From: Rhizobiales bacterium NRL2
GTDB lineage: Bacteria; Pseudomonadota; Alphaproteobacteria; Minwuiales; Minwuiaceae
DNA length: 64,000 nt
NCBI GenBank assembly: GCA_001664005.1
Contig: CP016093.1
Coordinates: 2,053,001-2,117,000 of the forward strand
Direction of reading: 5' to 3'
The notes beneath the pieces were generated by a model that was not told where the DNA came from, did no database searches, and was given only the letters and a program-made list of their open reading frames with translations. The number at the start of each line of letters is the position of its first letter. The first letter of the stretch is position 1. Below, piece after piece: positions 46,082 through 56,084 of the stretch. Made by a program: the position numbers and the translations under genes.

Positions 46082-46360
46082 ATGACCCCCGTTGAAGTCG
46101 TCGACATCGCCCGTGAGGCGATCTGGGTGCTGCTGAAGGTTGCGGCGCCGGTCATGCTGATCGCGCTGGGCGTCGGCCTCACCGTCTCGCTGTTCCAGGC
46201 ACTGACCCAGATGCAGGAAATGACCCTGGCCTTCGTGCCGAAGATCATCGCCATCTTCGTCGCGCTGATCGTGCTCTCGCCGTACATGATCGGGGAGCTG
46301 ACCGGTTTCATGGACCAGATCGCGCTCAGGATCTCGGATACCGCCCCCAACGGCGGCTAG
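46082..46360 (+). CDS. fliQ: Flagellar biosynthesis protein FliQ
   Basis: 92 residues with two membrane helices and the FliQ pattern: VAAPVMLIALGVGLTVSLFQ, ALTQMQEMTLAFVPKIIAIF. It is part of the FliPQR export gate in the inner membrane. It lies 12 bases after fliE and 20 before fliR. Confidence 0.96.
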   Translation: MTPVEVVDIAREAIWVLLKVAAPVMLIALGVGLTVSLFQALTQMQEMTLAFVPKIIAIFVALIVLSPYMIGELTGFMDQIALRISDTAPNGG

Positions 46361-46380
46361 CCGGAACAAGGGAGCCGCCC

Positions 46381-47145
46381 GTGCTCGCCGACCTGCTACC
46401 AGCCCTGATCTTCTCGCTGCTGCTCGTCTTCGCGCGGGTCGGCGCGATGCTCATGGTGTTGCCGGGCTTCGGCGAGGCCTACATCTCGCCGCGCGTGCGT
46501 CTGGTGATCGCGCTGGCGCTGTCGGTCGTGGTCCAGCCGGTGGTCGGCGGCGCGCTGCCGGCCATGCCCGCGCAGCCCCTTGACCTGCTGCCGCTGCTGT
46601 TCGGCGAGATCGTCATCGGCGTCTTCATCGGCGGCTCGATCCGGCTGCTGGTCTCGGCCCTGCACGTCGCCGGCATCGTCATCTCGTTTCAGTCCAGCCT
46701 TGGCTTCGCACAGTTCTTCGACCCGGCCCAGGGCACCCAGGGCGCGCTGCTGGGCAGCTTCCTGACCGTCATGGGCATGACCCTGATCTTCGTCTCCGAC
46801 CTGCATCACCTGATGCTGATGGCCGTCACCGACAGCTATCAGCTCTTTCCCGCGGCGGTGATGCCGCCGCTGGACGACTTCGCGCAGACCGCGGCCCGCT
46901 TCGTCGCCGGCAGCTTCCTGGTCGGCATCCAGATCTCGGCGCCGTTCATCGCCTACGCCCTGGTACTCTACATCGGCATGGGCCTGATCAACCGGCTGAT
47001 GCCGCAGATGCAGGTCTTCTTCATCGTCATGCCGCTGCAGATCACCTTCGCGCTGATGTTCTTCATGATCACGCTGGGCGCGATGGCGCTCTGGTTCCTC
47101 GAGCATTTCGAGGAAGGCGTCGCCATGTTCCTGGCCGGAGGGTAG
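46381..47145 (+). CDS. fliR: Flagellar biosynthesis protein FliR
   Basis: 254 residues from a GTG with AAGGGAG seven bases upstream. Six hydrophobic helices, with ARVGAMLMVLPGFGEAYISP and RVRLVIALALSVVVQPVVGG at the front, IVISFQSSLGFAQFFDPAQG in the middle, and MGLINRLMPQMQVFFIVMPL near the end. FliR completes the export-gate helix with FliP and FliQ. Confidence 0.96.
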   Translation: MLADLLPALIFSLLLVFARVGAMLMVLPGFGEAYISPRVRLVIALALSVVVQPVVGGALPAMPAQPLDLLPLLFGEIVIGVFIGGSIRLLVSALHVAGIVISFQSSLGFAQFFDPAQGTQGALLGSFLTVMGMTLIFVSDLHHLMLMAVTDSYQLFPAAVMPPLDDFAQTAARFVAGSFLVGIQISAPFIAYALVLYIGMGLINRLMPQMQVFFIVMPLQITFALMFFMITLGAMALWFLEHFEEGVAMFLAGG

Positions 47146-47148
47146 GGG

Positions 47149-48231
47149 ATGGCCGAAGACCAGGATCCCTCGCAAAAAACCGAGGAACCGACAGACAAGC
47201 GAAAACAGGACGCCCTGGACAAGGGGCAGGTCGCCAAGTCTCAGGAAGTCGGTCACTGGTTCATGATGCTGGGCGTCGCCGGCATGCTGATCTTCATGAT
47301 CGGCCACGCCGGCCAGGCCCTCTTCGGCGGTCTCAGCGCGTTCATCGCCAATCCCGACCAGATCGTCGTCTCGCCGGGCGCCATGCAGGGCCTGCTCGCC
47401 ACGGTCGCCATGGACATGGCCGTCGCCATCCTGCCGATCATGGGCGTGCTGATGGTGCTGGCCGTGGCGGCGACGCTGATCCAGCATCCCCTGCTGTTCA
47501 CGCCGTCCAAGCTGAAGCCTGAGCTGTCCAAGATCTCGCCCATCGCCGGCTTCAAGCGCCTGTTCTCGCTCAATTCGGTGATGGAGTTCCTCAAGGGGAT
47601 CGCCAAGCTGGCGATCGTCGCCGCGGTTGCCTTCGCGCTGATCTGGCCGGACCTGCAGGCCCTGCCGCAGCTCATGGAGATTACCCCGCTCGGCGTCATG
47701 GAGTTCGTGCGCGAGGAGGCGCTGACCATGGTCAGCGGCGTGCTGGCGGTCATGACCGTCATCGCCGGGCTCGATTTCGTCTACCAGAAATGGAAGACCA
47801 ACCGCGACATGCGGATGTCGCGTCAGGACATCAAGGACGAGCAGAAGCAGGCCGAGGGCGACCCCCTGATCAAGCAGCGCATCCGCGCCATCCGGATGGA
47901 GCGCGCCAAGCGCCGCATGATGTCGAAAGTGCCGTCGGCCAGCGTCATCATCGCCAACCCGACCCACTTCGCCGTCGCGCTGCACTACGACATGGAGACC
48001 ATGGCCGCGCCCGAATGCGTCGCCAAGGGCATCGACGCCGTGGCGCTTAAGATCAGGGAGATCGGCGAGGCCAACGGCGTGCCCGTGATCGAGAATCCGC
48101 CGCTGGCGCGCGCCCTGCACGCGACCGTCGAACTGGACGAACCGATCCCCGTCGAACACTATCAGGCGGTGGCGGGCGTGATCAGCTACGTCATGCAGAT
48201 GAAGAACCGCTACAGCGCGGGTGGCGCCTGA
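47149..48231 (+). CDS. flhB: Flagellar export switch protein FlhB
   Basis: 360 residues, starting three bases after fliR. The N-terminus QDPSQKTEEPTDKRKQDALD, four membrane helices (about 30-210), and a cytoplasmic domain with the autocleavage site N-P-T-H in ASVIIANPTHFAVALHYD. FlhB switches export from rod/hook to filament substrates after self-cleavage. The cckA gene starts six bases after its stop. Confidence 0.97.
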   Translation: MAEDQDPSQKTEEPTDKRKQDALDKGQVAKSQEVGHWFMMLGVAGMLIFMIGHAGQALFGGLSAFIANPDQIVVSPGAMQGLLATVAMDMAVAILPIMGVLMVLAVAATLIQHPLLFTPSKLKPELSKISPIAGFKRLFSLNSVMEFLKGIAKLAIVAAVAFALIWPDLQALPQLMEITPLGVMEFVREEALTMVSGVLAVMTVIAGLDFVYQKWKTNRDMRMSRQDIKDEQKQAEGDPLIKQRIRAIRMERAKRRMMSKVPSASVIIANPTHFAVALHYDMETMAAPECVAKGIDAVALKIREIGEANGVPVIENPPLARALHATVELDEPIPVEHYQAVAGVISYVMQMKNRYSAGGA

Positions 48232-48236
48232 ACAGC

Positions 48237-50096
48237 ATGACCCAACAGACGGACATCGCCGGCCATCGGCGGACGGCGCAAGGCCCGCACGGCCGGGCGC
48301 CGCTGGGTCTGGGCGTCGCCGCCGGCCTCGGCCTGATCGCCATCCTCTCCGCCGCCGCGCTGGCGGGCGTGCCCCAGGTCTCGGGCGCGGTCCTCGGCGT
48401 CGGCGGGCTGGCGGGGGTCGGGCTGGTCCTTCTTTCGCTGCTGCGCCGCGGCGCAGGCGCTGAGGCGCCCGAACCCGCGCCCGAAGCAGAGGTCTCCCCG
48501 AAGGCGGCGCAGGAGCCGGAAATCGCGGCCGGAACGGCGGCGGCGCTGACCGCGCGCATCGAGGAACTGGAAAGCGCCCAGAGCCACGCCGAACACCTGC
48601 TGAGCCGGCTGATCGGCTTCGCCCCGCTCGGCATAGTGCTGAGCGATTCCGCGGGCACGGTGCTGCGCGCCAACGCCAATGCCGGACAGATGGCCGGTCT
48701 GAAGGCCGCGCCGGTGGGTGGCCGCTTCGTGGAGCTGTTCGCCGAATCCGATCGCGCCGCGGCGCAGGAGCAGCTCGACCTCATCATCGCCGGCGAACAG
48801 CGCCAGAAGCCCGTGGAGCTGAAGCTCGCCGGACCGGCGGAGCGCGTGGCGCTGCTCTATGGCGGCTTCGTCGACGACGACGACCGCGGCGAACGGCTTG
48901 CCGCGTTCTACCTGATCGACGCCACCGACCAGCGCAGCCTGGAGGCGCAGTTCGCCCAGGGCCAGAAGATGCAGGCCGTCGGTCAGCTCGCCGGCGGCGT
49001 CGCCCACGATTTCAACAACCTGCTGACGGCGATGATCGGCTTCGCGGATCTGCTGCTGATGCGCCATCCGCCGGGCGACCCGTCCTATACCGACATCGTC
49101 CACATCAAGCAGAACGCCAACCGCGCCGCCGCGCTCGTCCGTCAGTTGCTGGCCTTCTCCCGCCGTCAGACGCTCAGGCCGAAGATCCTCAACCTCACCG
49201 ACGTGCTGACCGACATTTCCGACCTGCTGCGCCGGCTGATCGGGGAGCACATCAACCTGCGCATCGTCCACGAGCGCGATCTGGGACTGGTCAAGGCCGA
49301 CCAGGGCCAGATCGAGCAGGTGGTCACCAACCTGGTGGTCAACGCCCGCGACGCCATGACGGCGGGCGGCACCGTCACCATCGAGACGCGCAATCTCAGC
49401 CAGGCCGCGCCCCGCCAGGTCGGCGACGAGACCATGTCCGCCGGCGAATATGTAGAGATCGAGGTGACGGACACCGGCCACGGCATTTCCGAAGAGCACC
49501 TGGAGAAGATCTTCGAGCCCTTCTTCACCACAAAGGCCATCGGCCACGGCACCGGCCTGGGCCTCGCCACCGTCTATGGCATCGTCCGCCAGACCGGCGG
49601 CTTCGTGGAGGTGGAGAGCCGGCAGGGCGAGGGCACGAGTTTCCGCATCATCCTGCCCCAGGTGCGCGTCGACCCCGCCGCCGGGGAGGGCGCGCTGGCC
49701 CGCCGCGCCGCCGTCGACCTGACCGGCAGCGGCACCATCCTGCTGGTCGAGGATGAGGACGCGGTGCGCCTGTTCGCCGCCCGGGCGCTGCGCAACAAGG
49801 GCTATACCGTCGTCGAGGCCGAAAGCGGCGAGATCGCGCTGGAGATCATCAAGGAGCGCAACGCCGAGATCGACCTGATGATCTCCGACGTGGTGATGCC
49901 GAACATGGACGGCCCGACGCTGATCCGCCACGCCCGCGAACTGCGCGCCGACATCCGCGCCATCTTCATCTCCGGCTATGCCGAAGAAGCCTTCCGCCGC
50001 AGCCTGGGCGACGACCTGGGCGATGTCGACTTCCTGCCCAAGCCGTTCAGCCTCAAGCAACTCGCCGCCAAGGTGAAGGAACAGCTCGACCGCTGA
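48237..50096 (+). CDS. cckA: Cell-cycle hybrid histidine kinase CckA
   Basis: 619 residues. Two N-terminal membrane helices (about 20-67), a PAS-like sensor ([20 protein letters not shown]), the H-box [20 protein letters not shown], a histidine-kinase ATPase with [20 protein letters not shown] and [15 protein letters not shown], and a C-terminal receiver with [18 protein letters not shown]. The stretch around the H-box, including [18 protein letters not shown], is diagnostic of CckA. It feeds phosphate through ChpT to CtrA, which controls flagellar genes and division. No chpT or ctrA is in the window. Confidence 0.96.
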   Translation: MTQQTDIAGHRRTAQGPHGRAPLGLGVAAGLGLIAILSAAALAGVPQVSGAVLGVGGLAGVGLVLLSLLRRGAGAEAPEPAPEAEVSPKAAQEPEIAAGTAAALTARIEELESAQSHAEHLLSRLIGFAPLGIVLSDSAGTVLRANANAGQMAGLKAAPVGGRFVELFAESDRAAAQEQLDLIIAGEQRQKPVELKLAGPAERVALLYGGFVDDDDRGERLAAFYLIDATDQRSLEAQFAQGQKMQAVGQLAGGVAHDFNNLLTAMIGFADLLLMRHPPGDPSYTDIVHIKQNANRAAALVRQLLAFSRRQTLRPKILNLTDVLTDISDLLRRLIGEHINLRIVHERDLGLVKADQGQIEQVVTNLVVNARDAMTAGGTVTIETRNLSQAAPRQVGDETMSAGEYVEIEVTDTGHGISEEHLEKIFEPFFTTKAIGHGTGLGLATVYGIVRQTGGFVEVESRQGEGTSFRIILPQVRVDPAAGEGALARRAAVDLTGSGTILLVEDEDAVRLFAARALRNKGYTVVEAESGEIALEIIKERNAEIDLMISDVVMPNMDGPTLIRHARELRADIRAIFISGYAEEAFRRSLGDDLGDVDFLPKPFSLKQLAAKVKEQLDR

Positions 50097-50204
50097 CTCG
50101 AACGCGGCCGTTCGGGTTCGGGTGGCCGTCTACAGCTCCGCGAACGATGTAGCGACGCCGGAAAGCCGCTTGCCTTTGCGGCAGGCGGAGGCAGAGTCGC
50201 GGGG

Positions 50205-50861
50205 ATGGGGAGGAAAATCAGAAGAGCGACACATCTTATTCGTCCGCGCGTTTGGGCTCGGACGTGGTGGCGGCTGTATTTGCTGGAATTGCTCGCGCTC
50301 ATCAACGATAGCGGCATATTGCTCAGCATTATATCAGTGCCTGTATCCCTATTCTTCACGTTTGAATTTTTTGGGATGCGGCAAACGATGATTGAGATTG
50401 GTGCAATCGTTGTCGCTGCATTGGCATTTGTGGTCTCTCTGACGGCATTTATGCTGATCTGCGCGATTCGCGCGGCCGTAATGGTCCCAAAAGAAATTTC
50501 AAATACTGGACTATGGCATGGGAAAACGTTCGTATTTCACGAACCCCGGCGCATCCTTACGCGGATTGTGAGCCCAGCCGAGGCCGGCCAGCACATATAT
50601 TTTTCTGTTCCAGAGGCGGTGCCGGGTAGTTTTGTTCAAATGAAAGTCAAATTTGAAAATCGGCACTATAAAGGCTGCATTGCGAGCGCTATTGCACCAT
50701 TGGTCCTTTCCAATTTGGAAATCGCTGAGGAAGCCACATATGGCGTCACCTTGGACCGGAAAAGACAGGCGATTTTGGTATTTCATGTGCGCGAGGACGC
50801 GACACCGACCTCAGCACGTGTATATATCTTGTCGTGGGGAGGCGAGGTTGGCCCAACGTAA
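50205..50861 (+). CDS. Hypothetical membrane protein with atypical base composition
   Basis: 218 residues: a basic N-terminus (GRKIRRATHLIRPRVWARTW), two membrane helices (about 32-52 and 63-87), and a C-terminal beta-rich domain (QHIYFSVPEAVPGSFVQMKV, and RKRQAILVFHVREDATPTSA). No family is recognised. Codons are clearly AT-richer than in the neighbours (for example ATA, TTT and AAA), which suggests recent acquisition. A ribosome site GGGGATGGGGAGG overlaps the start region. A tiny gene overlaps its 3' end. Confidence 0.65.
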   Translation: MGRKIRRATHLIRPRVWARTWWRLYLLELLALINDSGILLSIISVPVSLFFTFEFFGMRQTMIEIGAIVVAALAFVVSLTAFMLICAIRAAVMVPKEISNTGLWHGKTFVFHEPRRILTRIVSPAEAGQHIYFSVPEAVPGSFVQMKVKFENRHYKGCIASAIAPLVLSNLEIAEEATYGVTLDRKRQAILVFHVREDATPTSARVYILSWGGEVGPT

Positions 50862-50979
50862 AGATATAACGCTTGAAGAAGCCCGGCGCTTGGGCCGGCT
50901 CGACCAGTTTGCCAAGGAACACCCGTCTACCGGCGATGCAGATGCCTTCGAGGCGCTGTTTCTTATGGCAGATACCTAA
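50848..50979 (+). CDS. Tiny overlapping gene, 43 residues, unknown
   Basis: The reading frame begins at a TTG (50848) with GGGGAGG five bases upstream and overlaps the previous gene by 14 bases. The product is LAQRKDITLEEARRLGRLDQ followed by FAKEHPSTGDADAFEALFLM and four further residues. It has a regular, charged helical look rather than the Arg-rich noise of shadow frames, and helical segments such as LEEARRLGRLDQFAKEH. The function is unknown; it could be a partner of the membrane protein. Confidence 0.45.
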   Translation: MAQRKDITLEEARRLGRLDQFAKEHPSTGDADAFEALFLMADT

Positions 50980-51164
50980 GTTGGCTCCGGATCGGAGTCC
51001 GGCCTGATCCGAGGCCGGGCTTGCGCGCGGCCCCGGCGGGCCCCGTCGAATCGCGCTGCCTGTCCCAAGGGAATACATGCGGGTGGTTCCGACCGTGAAC
51101 GGATGCGGAATATTTCCCGCCTTTCTCTTTGATTCCAGATGCTTGCAGGGTGCTTGCGAAACGA

Positions 51165-51179
51165 GAACAAAATCGGTAC
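51165..51179. promoter_or_regulatory. LexA-type SOS box upstream of recA
   Basis: GAAC-N7-GTAC matches seven of eight defined bases of the alphaproteobacterial LexA consensus GAAC-N7-GAAC, 52 bases before the recA start at 51231. It would place recA under SOS control. Confidence 0.5.
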
Positions 51180-51230
51180 ATTGTTCCTGTTTGACGGCAT
51201 GTCCGGGCCGTGGATGATGGGAGAAGAACA

Positions 51231-52331
<1,101 letters not shown>

Positions 52332-52335
52332 GCGC

Positions 52336-53244
52336 TCAGAGCAGCTCGTTCTCCATCTTCGCGGCCTGGATGCGCAGGACGCGGATCTCGCCGTTCTGCA
52401 TCAGCTTCAGCCGCGTCTGCCAGTGCTCGACGATGTTCACGAGTTCCTGCAGCATGCGGGCCTGTTCCTGATACTGCGCAATGCGCTCGACCGTGGCCTG
52501 CCAGCGTCCGAAGGCGGCGGAGGCCCGGTCGATGCAGCGCTCGGTGGCGTCCTCGACCGCGAAGACGCGCAGGCCGGATTCGGTCAGCCGCCGGGTTTCG
52601 TCGCGCTCGATGAGCAGCGTCGGCTTCTGGGGCTCCAGGCGGGAGATCATCTCCTGCTCGACCGATTCGATGTCGGCGTTGTCGGCGGCGACATAGTGGG
52701 TGAAGATTGCCTGGCCGCCGCGGCGCAGCGTGCGCTCCAGCTTGCGGTAGATGCCGTGGCGGTTGGCGACGCCATGCAGCAGCAGCCGCGAGACGACCAC
52801 ATGGTAGCGCGCGCTGGACAACTCCACGTTGTCCAGGTCCACCGGCCCGGTCTTGACCTTCTCGAACAGCTTCTCGTCGCGCAGGATCTCCTGGCAGACC
52901 GAGAGGTTCTGACGGTCGGGCTCCAGCACGCTGAGCTGGAAGCCGCGAGGGCCGGCAAGGGCCACGGCCGGACCGCCGGTCTCGGCGCCGAGCAGCAGCA
53001 CCACCGCGCCCGGGCCGATGTCCAGCGGCGCCGGCAGGGCGGCGAGGGGGTCGGGGGCCAGCGGCAGGGTGCGGGCGTCGCCGAACAGCAGGTGCGTGGT
53101 GTCCACCGCGGGCGAGAACCGGCAGGTGCGCGTATAGCGGGGCTCAGCGGCGCGTTGGGTCACGCGCTTTTCGGACGGCTTCTCGGAGAGGTCATAGCCC
53201 TCCCACCACGCCTTCAGTCTCGTCCGGAATGCGGCTTTCGGCAT
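52336..53244 (-). CDS. SAM-dependent methyltransferase-like protein
   Basis: 302 residues. A central Rossmann-like segment, GAVVLLLGAETGGPAVALAG followed by FQLSVLEPDRQN, resembles motif I and the acidic loop of class I methyltransferases, but the Gly-rich loop is atypical. YHVVVSRLLLHGVANRHGIY and LRRGGQAIFTHYVAADN fit motifs IV to VI. A helical C-terminal third (ATVERIAQYQEQARMLQELV) may be a coiled coil. Substrate and catalytic competence are unknown. It converges with recA, leaving four bases between the stops. Confidence 0.75.
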   Translation of the reverse strand: MPKAAFRTRLKAWWEGYDLSEKPSEKRVTQRAAEPRYTRTCRFSPAVDTTHLLFGDARTLPLAPDPLAALPAPLDIGPGAVVLLLGAETGGPAVALAGPRGFQLSVLEPDRQNLSVCQEILRDEKLFEKVKTGPVDLDNVELSSARYHVVVSRLLLHGVANRHGIYRKLERTLRRGGQAIFTHYVAADNADIESVEQEMISRLEPQKPTLLIERDETRRLTESGLRVFAVEDATERCIDRASAAFGRWQATVERIAQYQEQARMLQELVNIVEHWQTRLKLMQNGEIRVLRIQAAKMENELL

Positions 53245-53352
53245 CGCGCTGGCTGTTCGGTCTCGGTCAGTACTTGATTACCAGCGGAACCTAGAGGCCA
53301 TGGCGCTAAATAAGGGTTAAGCCGGCTGGCGGGCGGGCGAGGGCGCGCGCGC

Positions 53353-53382
53353 TTGACACCCATGCGCGGCGGGACCAGATTA
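53353..53382 (+). promoter_or_regulatory. Likely sigma-70 promoter of alaS
   Basis: TTGACA (53353-53358), 18 bases, AGATTA (53377-53382), 58 bases before the alaS start. A GTTTTT/AAAAAC inverted repeat (about 53401-53417) lies in the leader between them. Confidence 0.45.
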
Positions 53383-53439
53383 CAGCGCTTGTTCAACAGT
53401 GTTTTTGTCGAAAAAACAAGACGTTAGAAAGAGGTGACC

Positions 53440-56079
53440 GTGCCGGGCGGCAACGAAATTCGCAAAGCCTTCGTCGATTTCTTCAAGGCGAACGGGCACG
53501 AGCATGTGGCGTCTTCGCCCCTGGTGCCGCATCAGGATCCGACCCTGATGTTCACCAATGCGGGCATGGTGCAGTTCAAGAACGTCTTCACCGGCCAGGA
53601 GAAGCGCGACTACAACCGGGCCGTGACCTCGCAGAAATGCGTCCGCGCCGGCGGCAAGCACAACGACCTGGACAATGTCGGCTACACGGCGCGGCATCAT
53701 ACGTTCTTCGAGATGCTGGGGAATTTCTCCTTCGGCGACTATTTCAAGGACCTGGCGATCGATCTGGCCTGGAAGCTGGTGACCGAGGAGTTCGGCCTGG
53801 CGAAGGATCGTCTGCTGGTCACCGTCTACGCCGACGACGATCAGGCCGCCGATCTCTGGCGCAGGATCGCGGGGCTGCCCGACGAAAGGATCATTCGCAT
53901 CGCGACGTCGGACAATTTCTGGTCGATGGGCGATACCGGGCCGTGCGGACCGTGTTCGGAGATCTTCTTCGACCACGGCGAGGGCGTGCCCGGCGGGCCG
54001 CCCGGCAGTGCGGACGAGGATGGCGACCGCTTCATCGAGATCTGGAACCTGGTCTTCATGCAGTTCGACCAGCGGAGCGACGGCGAGCGGATCGACCTGC
54101 CGCGCCCCTCGATCGACACCGGCATGGGGCTGGAGCGCGTGACCGCGACGCTGAACGGCACACACGACAACTACGCCACCGATCTGCTGCGCAACCTGAT
54201 CGAGCAGTCGGCGCATTTCTCGAACACGGAGCCCGACGGCGGGGGTGCGGTCCATCACCGGGTCATTGCCGATCATCTGCGCGCCAGCGCCTTCCTGATC
54301 GCCGACGGCGTGCTGCCCTCCAACGAGGGGCGCGGCTACGTGCTGCGCCGGATCATGCGCCGAGGCATGCGCCATGCCCACATGCTGGGCTGCCAGGATC
54401 CGCACATGTACCGCCTGGTGCCGGAACTGGTGCGCATGATGGGCGCCACCTTCGGCGAGCTCGTCCGCGCCGAGGCGCTGATCACCGAGACGCTGAAACT
54501 GGAGGAGGGGCGCTTCAAGCAGACCCTCGACCGCGGCCTCAAGCTGCTGGAGGAGGAGACGGCGAAGCTGGGCGGGAAACAGGCGCTCTCCGGCGAGGTC
54601 GCCTTCCGCCTCTACGACACCTTCGGCTTCCCCCTCGATCTGACCCAGGACATCCTGCGCAACCAGGGACGCGGCGTGGACACCGAAGGCTTCCGGTCCG
54701 CCATGGAGCGTCAGCGCGCCGAGGCGCGGCGGAGCTGGGCGGGCTCCGGCGAACAGGCCACCGAGGCGATCTGGTTCGACATCCGGGAGAAGGTCGGGGC
54801 CAGCGAGTTCCTGGGCTACACCTCCGACGTGGGCGAGGCGCAGGTCCAGGCGCTGGTCGCCGGCGGCGAGCCGGTCGAACGCGCCGGCGACGGCGACGAC
54901 GTCATGGTGGTGCTGAACCAGACGCCCTTCTACGGCGAATCCGGCGGCCAGATGGGTGATTCCGGCGAGATCCGCCTGGCCGGCGGCGGCGTGATCCGCG
55001 TCTCCGATACCCAGAAGCGGGTCGGCGACGTGCATGTCCATGTCGGCCGTGTCGAGGGCGGCGAGGTCCGTGTCGGCGATACGGTGACCGCCGCGATCGA
55101 CCGGGAGCGGCGGGACCGCCTGCGCGCCAACCATTCGGCCACCCATCTGCTGCACAAGGCGCTCCGGCGCCGGCTGGGCGATCATGTGGTGCAGAAGGGT
55201 TCGCTGGTGGCGCCGGACCGGCTGCGCTTCGACATCTCCCATCCCAAGCCGATGACCGAGGCGGAGCGGGCCGACGTCGAGGTCGAGGTCAACCGCATGA
55301 TCCGCGGCAATGGCGAGGTCGTGACGCGGCTGATGGCCCCGGACGAGGCGGTCGAGGCGGGCGCGCTGGCGCTGTTCGGCGAGAAATACGGTGACGAGGT
55401 CCGCGTCGTCTCCATGGGCGGCGGCGATGCGCCGGAATTCTCGACCGAGCTCTGCGGCGGCACGCATGTCCGCCGCACCGGCGATATCGGCGCCTTCCAT
55501 ATCGTCGGCGAAGGGGCGGTTGCCGCGGGCGTGCGGCGCATCGAGGCGATGACCGGGCAGGCGGCGCTCGACTGGCTCGGCGGGCAGGAGCAGACGCTCC
55601 GCACCATCGCCGGGGCGCTGAAGACCACGCCGCAGGACGCGCCGGCACGCGTCGCCCAGCTTGTCGAGGAGCGGCGCAGGCTGGAGCGCGAGCTCGTCGA
55701 AGCGCGCCGCAAGGCGGCGCTCGGCGGCGGCGGTCAGGCCGGCCCTGCGGCAAGGGAGATCAACGGCATCCGCTTCGTCGGCCAGGTCGCCGAGGGCGTG
55801 CCGGCGAAGGATCTGAAGGGCATGGTCGATGCGATGAAGGCGGGCGGCTCCGGCGTCTATGCCGTGGTCGGCGTCAATGACGGCAAGGCCGCTCTGGTCG
55901 TGGGCGTCACGGAGGATCTGACCGACCGGGCCGACGCCGTGGCCCTGGTGCGCGCCGGCGTCGGCGCCATCGGCGGCAAGGGCGGCGGCGGCCGCCCCGA
56001 CATGGCCCAGGGAGGCGGACCCGACGGGTCGCAGGCCGCCCAGGCCCTGTCGGCCGTCGAGGCGGCGCTGGCGGGCTGA
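53440..56079 (+). CDS. alaS: Alanyl-tRNA synthetase
   Basis: 879 residues. N-terminal aminoacylation domain ([20 protein letters not shown], motif 1-2 region [20 protein letters not shown]); editing domain with the metal-binding [12 protein letters not shown] and [12 protein letters not shown]-Ala domain ending in the Gly-rich [20 protein letters not shown]. It charges tRNA-Ala and edits Ser/Gly errors. Two in-frame GTG codons compete as start (53434 and 53440); the second has AAAGAGG at better spacing. Confidence 0.97.
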   Translation: MPGGNEIRKAFVDFFKANGHEHVASSPLVPHQDPTLMFTNAGMVQFKNVFTGQEKRDYNRAVTSQKCVRAGGKHNDLDNVGYTARHHTFFEMLGNFSFGDYFKDLAIDLAWKLVTEEFGLAKDRLLVTVYADDDQAADLWRRIAGLPDERIIRIATSDNFWSMGDTGPCGPCSEIFFDHGEGVPGGPPGSADEDGDRFIEIWNLVFMQFDQRSDGERIDLPRPSIDTGMGLERVTATLNGTHDNYATDLLRNLIEQSAHFSNTEPDGGGAVHHRVIADHLRASAFLIADGVLPSNEGRGYVLRRIMRRGMRHAHMLGCQDPHMYRLVPELVRMMGATFGELVRAEALITETLKLEEGRFKQTLDRGLKLLEEETAKLGGKQALSGEVAFRLYDTFGFPLDLTQDILRNQGRGVDTEGFRSAMERQRAEARRSWAGSGEQATEAIWFDIREKVGASEFLGYTSDVGEAQVQALVAGGEPVERAGDGDDVMVVLNQTPFYGESGGQMGDSGEIRLAGGGVIRVSDTQKRVGDVHVHVGRVEGGEVRVGDTVTAAIDRERRDRLRANHSATHLLHKALRRRLGDHVVQKGSLVAPDRLRFDISHPKPMTEAERADVEVEVNRMIRGNGEVVTRLMAPDEAVEAGALALFGEKYGDEVRVVSMGGGDAPEFSTELCGGTHVRRTGDIGAFHIVGEGAVAAGVRRIEAMTGQAALDWLGGQEQTLRTIAGALKTTPQDAPARVAQLVEERRRLERELVEARRKAALGGGGQAGPAAREINGIRFVGQVAEGVPAKDLKGMVDAMKAGGSGVYAVVGVNDGKAALVVGVTEDLTDRADAVALVRAGVGAIGGKGGGGRPDMAQGGGPDGSQAAQALSAVEAALAG

Positions 56080-56084
56080 CGCGC

